Below, piece by piece: positions 43,871-54,709 of a stretch of 64,000 nt of DNA; positions within the stretch are counted from its first letter, which is position 1; each line of letters opens with the position of its first letter. The notes beneath the pieces are model-generated. The model ran no database searches. It had not been told where the DNA came from and was given only the letters and a program-made list of their open reading frames with translations. The translations under genes and the position numbers were made by a program. Source of the stretch: Thuidium tamariscinum (lineage: Eukaryota; Streptophyta; Bryopsida; Hypnales; Thuidiaceae); assembly GCA_947034885.2 (NCBI GenBank), contig OX344751.2, forward strand, positions 6,200,001 through 6,264,000. The letters run 5' to 3'.

Positions 43871-46800
43871 GCTGGGCCTTCAGGGCCTGTTGCTCCACGG
43901 TCTGGCCTTCTGGACTGGATTTTGAACACTTAAACTGAAATTTTTGGAATTTTGAGAAAAGAGAATTTTGGAAACTAAACTAAAAGAGAATTTTGGATAC
44001 TAAACTAAAGGAAATTTTGGGTAACGAACTAAAAAGTCACTTCAAATGATGAGGTGGTAGCCAAGCTTCTAAGTGCTAGTTTAGCTTGCAAGGGTTTTTA
44101 TCAACCAAAAGCCATCCTTTGTGAAGTCCAACTTAGAAAGAGTACCCTTGGTGGGTTTGGGTGTGGGTTTTATAGGTTTGAGTCTTTGCCCAATTATTCC
44201 TATTCAAGCACACTTGTGGCCAAGGATGTAGTTAGTGAGTTATCCAATTTCCTGAGAGGTGAGAAATAGCACCCTGAAATCAAATGCACTTAAGTGCCGT
44301 TTGTTGCATGGGGTTATCCCTGGTCGTCACGAAATTTCTTAAGTATTCCAAGTATTTAGGCGCAGAAGGAGGTACACATGACAATGTTTAACCGAACTTC
44401 CACTGGAAAATATTTTAGAATATCCACAACTTAGTACTTTAAAATCTGAGACCAAAGGAGGTACACATGACAGTGTTTAAACCGAACTTTGGCACCAAAT
44501 TCTTCAAGTTTCCGAAAAGAAGGCTTAGAAGAGAAGTTAAGGTTGGCCTAATGGCAGAGGAGAAGGAGGATCTTTTGAAGGGGCCCTAGGCCTTCAAAGT
44601 CCCAATGAACACAACAAAACTTGGCCAAGAATTTTGGTCCAAGCAGTGCTCCGACCACGCTGGTAGCACAAGTAGTATAACAACTGTCGGTATGCAAAAG
44701 AAAGGGTACTGGCAACCTCGAGGGGGGCCCTTATATACCCGTGGCCGGGCCCCTCTCGGTAATTGCCAGTGAAAACACTTTGTCACTTTCTATCCTAAAC
44801 TACCCTAATGTAATTCCAAAATATTAGTTGTTTAATGGTGGAAATTTCTAAAAACATCCCCATTTTGTCAAAGAAATCTTGGCCAAATCAAATCCAAGAT
44901 CTTAACCCAAAATATTTTAGAATTAACCCTAATCTACCTAGATATTTTGCAAATTAATCCAAAGTCATTTCGAAAATTGTCTTTCTTTAGCCCAAAGATG
45001 GCTTTTTACGCAAGAAAGAGATCTTGACCAAATCCAATCTTTGATTTTCCAAGAGATATTTCCAAAATCACTTCTAATTAACCGCAATTAACGATTAAAA
45101 AGTCAAACTAAGAGCTGACCCTCTCTATCTTTTAGGGAACAACTCGAAACGAAAAACCGTCTGCGCCATTGTCTTCAGAAGACCCCAATTAGCCTAAGGG
45201 ACCCCTTACCCCTCACTCCTAGGCCATTTGCGCGCCCAAATTGGAATTACGGTAACTCCAATTAAAAGTCAAAAATCTAACTTTTAGGATTTGCGCAATT
45301 TGATGAATCTGTCAGGCCAGGGTCGTTAGGAATGTCCGTGAGAGTAAGGAATGACTCCTTATTTGCGACAATCGGACATCATTCGCTCCTGATACGCCGA
45401 TCAACCCGCCGCCAACTTGTAACTTCCAGTGAATTTCGATGTCGATGCCGATTTTGGTAGTTGGGAATGTCGGAATGTCTTCAAACTTGACCGGGCGCTT
45501 ATTAAGCACACAAAAACCTATCCTAATTTTTAGTGAGATTTTACCGCATTATATGTAATTTTTATGATTTTACGAACATTTCTATGTGCGGTTGACTTCC
45601 CATGGAGTCAACGTGGAATTTCGGAAAAATCCGAAATAAATTGGGTAACATCTAGGGCACTCCTAGATTCTTGGTGTAAGTCCCACGCAACCTTGCACCT
45701 TTCTAATTTTAGTAATTCGGAATTACCTTGCCCAATTGGACAATTTAATTCCCGATGCCCGGGAATCTTGGACAATTGTTTGATTCTTGTTCGCTCCTGG
45801 CATGCTCCTACCCTTGGAACACCTCTCTGTAGTCTTCAATCTCCAATCCTCCATCTTTTGTCTCGTGAAATTCGAATTCTCTAAATCCATTGTAGTGGTT
45901 TTACCTTTAAATCCAATTTATTTCCAAAATTGAACTTAAGTCCTGGTGACTTCCCCACGCACGTAGTAGACTCTTTTAGCTTAGTCAGTGTGTCTTATGC
46001 ATCCTTAAAAGGTTGACTTTGCACAAACAATCGCTAGGACTGACTAACTCTCTATTCCTCATTTCTCTCGGAATTACTAATTCTTCACATATACTTGCTT
46101 TGGAGACTTAGAATGATTCCAATTTCTAGCATTAGGAATTTTCCACCATCTAAGTTGGTTTTCCACTATTTTGGCATAGACTGACACCAAAACTCCCTCA
46201 ACACTCTTTTTATGTGTTTTTCTTGAATATTTTGACTAATTTTCGCCATTTAATCGCGAAAAATGGACCCAGAGTCCTGAGTGCCATCTCGAGGGCTCAC
46301 ACAACCCTCTAACTTTATTCTCCCCAAGCCATTCACAAGACAAGGACCAGCCTTCCCATGGAATTTCATACCTTAGGCCTACCTTGCTGCGATAGTCTTG
46401 AACCATGAGCTGCCTCCTCTTGGAATCCCCATCCGAAGCATGCCCTACAATAGGTCCAAGAATCGGCCCACAACTATCTTCCCAAAGCGTGTCAATCGTT
46501 GCCCATTGATTACGAACCCAATCAGAGTTAAATCGATTACAAGTGCAGGAGCAAACAAGTACCAACCTGGGCAACTTATCATGCAGTGGATTTACCATGA
46601 TCACACGAGCAAAACTGCCCTTTGCATTTTGCCTAAAAGAATCAACAATGGCGGCATACCCACTCTCACCGTTCCCTACTAGCGGCCTGAAACTGGAGAC
46701 GCACTGATGATCCTCCTTCACTCCACAGAAGCCCACCAGTCCATCATCCCGAGTGTCCCACGAGATTCGGCACTTCACTTTGGTCTCGTCTTCCGCCAAA

Positions 46801-48944
46801 ATGACAGGAACAGGTCCCTCCACTCCATGAGTTGCTTTAGCCTCTCTGTAAATTTCAGCAACAGCAGCAAACAACGAGGAATGCTCACCTGCAACAAACT
46901 GAACCCCTTTTTTGTTTTCTCTTTTAGTACAATCATATGATGGCCCACCAAAATTCAAACTAAATAAATCACACATTCTTCTGCCACCATAAATCCTCAT
47001 AGCTTGAGCAAATGATTTTGAATTTTTGGAAAATCTGTGACCCTGCCTCACACGATTCAAATTTGTGGCAACATCCCTGAGGAAGTCCCACAGAGCTGGT
47101 TTTCCCCTGAAGGCATTGGTTCTGTGAGCCGCCAGAATGTTGTTACAGAAAGAAATAACATCCTTCCTATTAAAACTTTCTACAGCACTAAGTTTCAAAC
47201 CACAGTGACTTACTTTCAACTGTGCTACCCTGGACTTCATGAGCCAGTGCCTAGCCTTTTCATCACGATATTTTTTAGCTAACGTCCTAGATTGTGAGTC
47301 CAGTTCAGCACCCTGTAGGTAGCCTATTCTTCTTCCAGGCTGTGTATCCCTGCAGCCACATTTAACAACTGCACGACCTTCCCGAAGCACCCTAAGCCTA
47401 AAATCGTTGGCTTGCTCAATTTCTATACATTTAGAACAAGTAAAATCCGGGAAGGGATCCCCGGTGCCACAGAGACGTTTACACTCTACATAGCGGAAGC
47501 ATCCTCTCACAAGAACAATTGTACCTTCAAACATAAAATCAGCAGTTGTGCTGGGCTTCGCCCTCCACACGGATCCAGGCATTGAATCATTTAGCAATGA
47601 ATCGACTCTGTAGGACTTCCCAGCGTAGGCAATTGTTTTTTTCCTAAATCCCCAACAAAGCAAGGACAAAATAGAATCTGAGTGCATACCTTCCCGACAT
47701 TCACCTGGTGCTTCGATATCTGCACTACCCCTGGTAGTACCGCTGAACCAAGAATGGAGGTCGCGTTGATCACCTGTGGTCGATCTCGACCTTGCACTAG
47801 GTCTCCCCCGTTTCCCCGAGCTCAGTGCATTTGAAGACTTTGAGGAACTGTTTGCAGCAGACAAGTCTTCACAGCACTTGACATGAAGGAGGCCATGGAC
47901 GTGATGCTCTAAATTACCTCGGAGGTTTTCTTTCTGTGGGCACAAGAGCATGAGTTTTCCATCGACTTTGCAGCGCACCTTGAACCAGAAGGACTTCAAC
48001 TAAATCGCAGCCACATCTCCTACAATTTCAAACGTCGGATCATCCGAGTCTATGCTGTCATTCACGCTTTGAAGAATGCTGATACCTTCCTCCACGAGTC
48101 GCCTGTGATCTGCTGGTGTCAGAATTACGGGTTTGCTGGATTTCCCATCCTTCTTCGGGTGATCGCTGTATAGGATCTCCCTCTTTCTGCACCACTGCTT
48201 GATGTGGAGAGCTGAATGCAAATGACTCTTCTTAAAATTAGTAAACAAATTTTGCACGGCACTCCGAGAGTGATCACGGCCCATACCTCCAATTTCTCTC
48301 TTGCACTCCCCGCACAAAATTTTGACAACTGCCACACCATGGTGATCGTAAGTCTTCAGATTCCAATGGTGATCTGCAAAATCCATAGCCTGCAGCTTCC
48401 TCCTCAACTTCTTAGCACCTTGCTTGTAACTCTGAAGCACATCAGTAGGTAAGAGGGTCGATTGCAGGAAAGTCTCTTCATCAGCCTCAACTTCAAGAAA
48501 TTCTCCTGGATTTCTTCGTGCACCATCTTCTTCCTCCTCTAACGTCGGGGCAGCACCGGCTTCGAAGACATCCGGGAGACAGGGATGGAAATTCCCACCA
48601 ACCCTAATTTCCACTTCTGGCTCTGCTGCTAACCCTAAATCGCTTGCTTCGTCCGTGATCCCAAGACGACGACGTTTGTGAAGTCCATCGCCACCTTCCA
48701 ATGCAGGAATGACATAAACACGTTTGGATACAGGGTTCATAGACTCGAATCTCTTCAAAATTCGACATCCATCTTCAAAGTCCCAGAATAAGAAAAGCCA
48801 CTCCACGCATCCCCCATTCTCCAACAGTGTACGCAAATCAGAGTAATTGTCACCTGAATGGCAGAAGAACGGACTCAGTAGCTCTGGTCGCCCACCATCT
48901 TCTTCCACCGAATACAGGCGAATTTTGAACTTCAGCGCCATCAT

Positions 48945-49554
48945 CCGCGCCCGACAATCCTAAACCCTTGACACACAAATTCGAGAATAACAGCATGTAG
49001 AAGAAAGCGCACGGAAAGGCAATCCCAGAATCCTAAACACCTGTATGAAACTTCTTGCACACACACAACGGTAAGTTTGGTGAGGCAGCTCCGAGGGCAA
49101 CTCCGACTTCAAAAAACCTAAACCCTAAACGAGATTGGAGTGACAGAGTTAACCGGCTGCAGTAAGTCCAGTAACGGTAAACCCAATAGTACTCTATAAG
49201 TAGATCTCTTTGCCAGTTGTGTACGTTGTATAGTATCAAGTTCTAAGAGTACATTACTTAAGTCACACAAAGGATCCTAAGTATATTTGCTATAGTATAA
49301 ATTATGTTCCTAGTAATAGGAATTTTTAATTTTTTAATCCTTAATAATATGCCACTGACAAAGTATTAGAGAAAGTAGCTTTTTCAGACCTTTGGTCAAT
49401 AAAATTAATATATAGGGGGCTATATTAGGACTAATGCAATTTCTAATGGGGCCTATTAATCCGTACCCTATATTACTTTAAACACTTCCAATGTCATTTT
49501 CTATACCCTATATTACTCTAAGCCCTTTTATAATTTTTTGGCCCTATGATTTTA
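48945..49554 (-). promoter_or_regulatory. 5' region of the transposase-like gene with subterminal repeats
   Basis: Contains a telobox (AAACCCTAAAC, about 49,121) and then three ACCCTATATTACT-type repeats (49,465, 49,503, 49,553 variant) close to the right TIR. Similar GGCTTATATTACT words lie near the left end (about 34,915). These look like subterminal transposase-binding repeats. Confidence 0.5.
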
Positions 49555-49617
49555 AAATACCCTATCATTTGTTCGCACCTATATTGCTACTCCGTGCGCT
49601 CACTGCCCCCCCCCGAG
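49555..49617 (-). repeat. Right terminal inverted repeat
   Basis: Complement reads CTCGGGGGGGGGCAGTG...ATATAGGTGCGAACAA...TATTTTAAAAT and pairs with 34,769-34,850. Confidence 0.8.
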
Positions 49618-49625
49618 AAGTCAGC
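49618..49625 (+). repeat. Target-site duplication, right copy (AAGTCAGC)
   Basis: Exact match to 34,761-34,768. Confidence 0.9.
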
Positions 49626-50456
49626 TATGGCCCTAAAGAGTTGTGCATCTATCCAGTTGCCATTTCTCTTCCTCTTAGCATTTTTTTGAGGCACTACCCT
49701 TTCACTTCTCTCTTGTTGAATTCCAAACTTCCCAGTGGACGTACCTAACTTTTTAGGAGCATGGTTGATGGGACTGCCATCCAAACTTGCAGTACATGGG
49801 GAATTCGTAATAGCAGCTCGTTCTTTCTCGGAATGTACCCTGTCGGAGTCGCTCCTACCTCGAGCGTTAGGGTTGCTCTTGTCTCCGACGTCTAGGTCGC
49901 TCCTGCCTCCAGTGTCAGGGTTGTTCCTGCCTCCAACGTTAGGATCGCTCCTAGCTCCGTCATTAGACGGGAATTCCTTTTATGACCTTCAGTGACAGTA
50001 GTAGTCTCCTCCCCAACATCACTTGTATCCAATTCAACAGCAGCCTGCAAGCCTTCTTATTCTAGATCTTCCTGTTCCAAATCCCTTGCTGTCTTCGTTG
50101 TCTGCAGCTCCGGATCCTCTCCGACGCTAGCATCTTCTACAACATGTACAAGTTTTCTTTCATCAAGACGTTGCAGAGGTTGTAGACGATTGCGCATGCT
50201 ACGACTTCACACTTGTTGGAGACGCTCTACATTGGGGAGACCAGCGTTATCCTCGTCTTCATACTGCTGCATCACATAAAGCCATTCTTCATCATTCTGT
50301 CGTTTCTTCTGTTTAACAAACTTCTCCTCATCATAATCAGAGTCATCATTGTCATCATCTTCATAAAATTCACACTGACTACTGCCCCAACTTCTAGATC
50401 TCTTCTAGCTTTCTTCCTCTCCTTCACTATCATTTTCGGTATTGCTTATTGAAGTC
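49618..50456 (-). pseudogene. pogo-like transposase, N-terminal part (left of the insertion in gene order)
   Basis: One minus-strand frame from ATG 50,456. It has an acidic start (SNTENDSEGEEES, FYEDDDNDDSDYDEE), a ~9-residue repeat region (LTLEAGTT/GATQT type, 49.83-49.97 kb), then KRKRNGNWIDAQLFRAIADF, the first helix of the psq/CENP-B-type HTH. It stops at the insertion. It has several stops, for example TAG at 50,405-50,407. The following residues (NDGIPIRIAARNHN) are found at 34.75 kb. Confidence 0.8.
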
Positions 50457-50891
50457 ATCTTGATAATGCAATTACAAATGCAGGTGAGAACTTTCCCTAA
50501 CTAATGAATCACAAGGAAGCACTAACTCTACTGGGCACTGCACATATTCACTCCACATATTCACTTCTCTCATATGAAATGCTTTGCACTATTCTTTGCA
50601 CGTTCTCTTTCTAAATCTAAGCACAGCGTCCTTATTTGGCGGCTTCTTAATTTTCATTTATTTTCAAGGAGATAGTATTTTCTTAAATAATGTACTTCAA
50701 ATTCTAAAAGTGACGGCTATTTCATGCTGAATCACCATTTACAGTAGGTAAAACTACTCGTACATCGTTCCTGAATGGAGCCCTTTGTACTTGTAAATGG
50801 CGCTTCTCAATTTATGACTTCTCTAAAAGCGTGCACTACTAATGTTCTTTGTATTCACTGCCTTCTTCCAAAAGCGTACTAGTACACTTCA
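50457..50891. other. Upstream DNA of the pogo-like gene
   Basis: Presumed promoter side of the split pogo copy. No terminal repeat identified. Confidence 0.35.
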
Positions 50892-50895
50892 TTAA

Positions 50896-51829
50896 CCCCT
50901 AAAGGACCGCAACTATGTTTCCACAAAAACTGCTCCAAATCTGTAATTTCTAGGATAGCTACCAAATTTTAAGAAAAAAATATTTTTTGACATATGTAAC
51001 CGTAGGATCTTTTAGTGAACTAGTTTGGGAAGATGTACAAAAAAATTCAGAAATTCCCACCATGTAGATTGCAAGATATTAGTGTTTGAAGTTACAATAA
51101 TCATTTTTTTTCCACTGCGAAAATCCGGGCAGCTGCACTTCAGAAGGCCACATTTGTATGAAAAAATGTCCAAAATGGTTGCAACTCTTTGGACTCATTC
51201 TCCAATTCAAGTTGACTACATGCTTGAAAATTTTCATATCATTTGGAATTGTACAACATGTACAAAAAAAATAGTAAGTAGAAAGAAGTAGAGAATGATT
51301 CAAAATACAAAAATGGTAACAATTTATTTATTGAATTGAAAAATGCCAATCCCAATGGTTCAAATGTTGTAATAAACAAACTAAACCCAATGTTTTTATT
51401 TTTTTCAAAAATATTGAAAATTGAGTAAAATAAAGGACTTCAAAGTTTATTTTAGAGAAAAGGATCCATAACTTCCCGCAAACTAAAATTCTTCATAACT
51501 TTTGACTCATTAATCCAAATGGAATGATTCAAAGCTTTCCATGTATATATAAATCTATAAAACCAATTTCAAATTTTTATTTTCAAAAAAAGTGATTTTT
51601 TCTGATCTACCCGAACTGCCCGAGTTGAGAAACAAACAACATTTTATGCAATAACTTTTCAAGTATGTAGTCAAGAGTCACGAAAATTGTTGGGCTTTGA
51701 AGATACTCCTTGTCCACACCTTCTATTAAAGTTTGGTTCCAAAATATGGAAATCTCTAGCCACATGTACCTGCCCAAAATCGCTATGTTGCCAAAAAAGG
51801 CATGTTGGTCCTTTAGGGGTTAAGTGCCC
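50896..51829 (+). mobile_element. TTAA-flanked MITE, complete copy
   Basis: Ends CCCCTAAAGGACC and its complement, each next to TTAA (50,892-50,895 and 51,830-51,833). 934 bp, non-coding. It is the best-preserved member of the family that includes 1,841-2,569, 52,686-53,604 and 62,585-63,474. Confidence 0.85.
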
Positions 51830-51833
51830 TACT

Positions 51834-52213
51834 CTCTTTGTTTTGGGTATTTTCATTTTTACTTCTACTGCTCATTACAATAACCAAAAGTACATGCAAA
51901 TGATGCATAAACTGCTCACATTCATTTCTTTTTAAGCACTTTTTAAAAATTTCCTTCTTCAACTACATCTTGTGTGCCATTTCAGACCCTTTTATAGGGT
52001 CGCTTTGAAAAGCCTGAGCGGTTTTTGAACCACCTCCTATACTTCATAGTACTACACTAATGGCCCAGATTTGGAAGCGTCCGAAATCAATGGTTGAGAT
52101 TTGTAGGCGTGCATTAGATGGATTGTACTGTCAGGACCGCGTAGTACTGTGAGTACTATGCCAAAAAATAGCATTTTGGAGCCCAAAACGTGAAGTGTTT
52201 CTTGCAATCACCC
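51834..52213. mobile_element. Fragment ending with the GGGTGATTGCAAG terminus
   Basis: The inverted terminus GTGTTTCTTGCAATCACCC ends at 52,213, with no matching left end. The left boundary is unknown, and the body differs from the 38.3-kb copy. Confidence 0.45.
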
Positions 52214-52681
52214 TTAATAGAAATTATAGCATATCTACGTAAGATAAATAAGTGTTTTTATTAATTACTAGTTATTTATTGTTTATAATAACTTTAAATA
52301 CTTTGGTGATTACTAAAAGTATGATAAGGAAGGCTTATAGTGAATCATCAAGAATTTCAAATTTGCTCTCATTTATTTTAGGTATATCTTTCATTCAATC
52401 CAAATAAACTTGAAGTTACCATTATTTGATAATAAAAAAAAGGTTGTTTTAGAATTAGTTGTTGCCCAATTCCATCAAAGTTAGCATAGCATGTTATAGT
52501 AGGATATGAATAATTTGAGACCATTCAATATTTCTTACTTTGAAATCCTTCAACAATAAGATATCTTGAACTCTCCTAGATTTACACTTAATATGAATGA
52601 AGTCAATATATTTTCATGGAATTACACCAAAGGTGGCGTTCCAACAATCTAACTTGACCTTGTAAGAACCAATTGATGGCT
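52214..52681. other. AT-rich spacer
   Basis: No feature recognised. Confidence 0.4.
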
Positions 52682-52685
52682 TTAA

Positions 52686-53604
52686 CTCTTTAAAAAATTT
52701 TATTATGTTTTCATCCTAAATACTCCAAAAGTGCAATTTTTTATACAAGTGCAAAATTTCAGAAAAAAAACTTTTTTTGACACATATAAGTATAGGATCT
52801 TGTAGTAAGGTCATTTGAAAAGATGTCAAAAAAATTTCAAAAATTTCCAACCGGTAGATTGCAAGATATTAGCATTTGAATTGACATAAATTCTTTTTTT
52901 ATCCTTGCAAAAATCCAAACAAGCAACACTTCAGAAGTTCACATTTGTATAGAAAAATGTTCAAAATGGTGGTTACTCTTTGGATTCATTCTTCAATGCA
53001 AGTTGGTTGTATGTTCAAAAAATTTCAAATCATTTGGAATTGTACAACATATTGGAAAAAAATAGTAAGTAGAAAGAAGTAGAAAATGCTTCAAAATACT
53101 AAGGTGTGAACAATTTATTTATGGAAATGAAAAATGCCAATCCAATGGTTGTAATATTGTTATAAACTATCTTCATCCAATGTTTCAATTGTTTTTCAAA
53201 ATATTAAAAATTGAATTAAATAAAGAATTTCAAACTTTTTTTTAGAGTAGAGATTCTATAACTATCCACAAACTACCCTAGACAAAAGCTCCTCATAACT
53301 TTTGACGCATTGATTAGAATGAAATGATTCAAAGCTTTCCACATAGACAAAAATCTAATAACACGATTTTAGATTTTTATTTTTAAAAAATGTGTTTTTT
53401 GAAGAAGTTTTTTGAGCTACCTATGTTGCCCAAAGATAAAAAGAAATATGTAGTCAAAAACTATGAAAAGTTGTTGGGCCTTAAAGGTATTCCTCAGACA
53501 CATGTCGTGTGAAAAATTCAAAGAAGAAAAATAAAAACTCCATTCTTAGTGAGTTGTCCAAAATTGCTATGTTGCCAAAAAAACATAGTTTAGTTCTTTC
53601 GGGG
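52686..53604 (+). mobile_element. TTAA-flanked MITE, diverged copy
   Basis: Aligns along its length with 50,896-51,829 (shared GTAGATTGCAAGATATTAG, ATAACTTTTGAC, TTGTTGGGCCTTAAAG words). Right end CTTTCGGGG-TTAA; left end eroded (TTAACTCTTTAA). Confidence 0.75.
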
Positions 53605-53608
53605 TTAA

Positions 53609-54709
53609 AAACAAAGAATGCACTTATTGGTTCAAAAATTAAACCATTTTTTGGCAAAGTACCTTGATGATACGTTTTATCTTTTTCAAATCAATCCGTA
53701 AAGTAAGTTTAGACTAGTGATGGTGAAAATAATTCTAGGCTTTTGGCATTGGGTGAATACTTGGTTTAAGAAATTCCAGAAGCACTCATTGGAAATCAAA
53801 CTACTATATAAGACATTTTCTTTCTACACAAGACTTTGAAGATGAATAGTTGCACTTTTATCCTACAAAGGAAGATTCTTTGTCATCCATTGATAAAAAT
53901 GGCTACAACATTGTTTATGGATTAATCATGAAGTTGAATTTAGGGCACCTTTGCAGGCTTGTACATTTGAGAAAGTTTCATAACTTAAGGTAAGTACACC
54001 CCAAAATGGCACCTGACCTTAAAAAAATTCCATCTATAATGTGCATACATTTCCAAAATTAGTCATGTACCCAAACTGTAGATGGCACTTTCAGAAATAG
54101 ACTTTGACTGTTAATAACTTTTGCATATGGTATCCAAATCCTTTATTCTTTGGTACGTTGGAACATGCTTTCACTCCCCCACAAGACTATATAAAAATCT
54201 GAACAGCATGATGACAGGACCTAGGCACAGTAAGAATAAGTGGCGCTTTTGGGTGTAAGCTTGTGATCAGCACACCTCCCTTATCACCCAAGAGTTTCCC
54301 CAACGGGAACGGTTCTTTTGACAAGTTAGCCGGTTCCGTTGGAACGAAGAACCCATGATAGTCTCCGTCCGTCAGCTCAGTCGCCCGCCGGCATCCTCAA
54401 ACCCACATTCATTCATCCAGGGCGTGTCCTCCGTCGTCCTCTTGAAGACCTTCGAGCTCCTCGAGCGATGGCGATGGCAGGACTCCTCTGCTGCTCTCCC
54501 CCTCAAACGGCACAATCGGCACCCCGACACGTCGTCTCTTGGCATTTGAATTCACATCTCATCGAGTGTCTTCTCTCCGTCACATTTGAGCCTTTTCTGT
54601 GATTGAAAATGGCTGCGATTTGAGTCCGGGACGGCCGTGAATGTAGAGCTTCTGTCGGAGGAGCCGTTTTGTAGGTTTGGAAGGTTCGGACGAGGACGTT
54701 TGAGAATCG
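53609..54709 (+). promoter_or_regulatory. Upstream region of the cyclin H gene
   Basis: Composition shifts to higher GC from about 54.24 kb. Three AACGG cores cluster at 54,302, 54,308 and (inverted) 54,336, resembling MSA elements bound by three-repeat MYBs. A 5' UTR probably starts between 54.35 and 54.6 kb. No TATA box is obvious. Confidence 0.45.

Larger units (their letters stand above)
42185..46305 (-). other. 4.1-kb intron of the transposase-like gene
   Basis: Bounded by AGAGG|GTTGTG and CTCACAG|GTTGC. Joining these ends keeps the frame and gives a sensible VRGLHDQDFIHNGKKL sequence. Inside are AT-rich DNA, a GC-rich block at 43.65-43.87 kb, a ~35-bp direct repeat (AGGAGGTACACATGACA at 44,367 and 44,456), and one isolated exon-like segment at 42,496-42,591. 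The size suggests later insertions into a shorter original intron. Confidence 0.65.
40205..48944 (-). pseudogene. Transposase-like gene of the 14.8-kb element, two main exons
   Basis: Exon 1 48,944-46,306, exon 2 42,184-40,205, joined in frame across a 4,121-bp intron (donor GTTGTG, acceptor CTCACAG). The N-terminal part has acidic stretches and a Cys/His cluster (ILCGECKREIGGMGRDHS... SHLHSALHIKQWC) like a zinc finger. A second Cys-rich block is DFTCSKCIEIE...VKCGC. Candidate catalytic acids are VILAEDETKVKC (about 46.79 kb), VGHASDGDSKRRQLM (about 46.43 kb) and LTGSDSCEIFFSKVGGM (about 41.58 kb). The last recalls the 'CLENFF' site of P/hAT-type transposases. Two in-frame TAGs (48,000-48,002; 41,554-41,556) and a shift near 40,255 break it. 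Confidence 0.7.
34769..49617 (-). mobile_element. 14,849-bp DNA transposon with TIRs and 8-bp TSD, carrying host gene fragments
   Basis: Left end CTC-G14-TAGTG and right end CACTG-C9-GAG are inverted copies. The match continues inward with GATATAGGTGCGA versus TCGCACCTATATT and TATTTTAAA versus TTTAAAATA. AAGTCAGC flanks both sides exactly. The element interrupts a pogo-like gene, and removing it with one TSD copy restores that gene's reading frame. Inside are a transposase-like gene (40.2-48.9 kb), CUL3 and F-box-like fragments, a nested MITE and a GC-rich block. 8-bp duplications are typical of hAT and P superfamilies, but the transposase does not clearly match either. Confidence 0.9.

Noticed and set aside
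43524-43938. Several overlapping long frames on both strands
   Set aside because: GC-rich short tandem repeats (TGGCTCCGCTCC) inside an intron; no domain or splice support.
4868-50456. UAG recoded as glutamine in this genome
   Set aside because: Cyclin H, the FCP1-like gene and the 945-aa gene have no internal TAG, and cyclin H terminates at TAG at the expected length; decay by CHG deamination is simpler.
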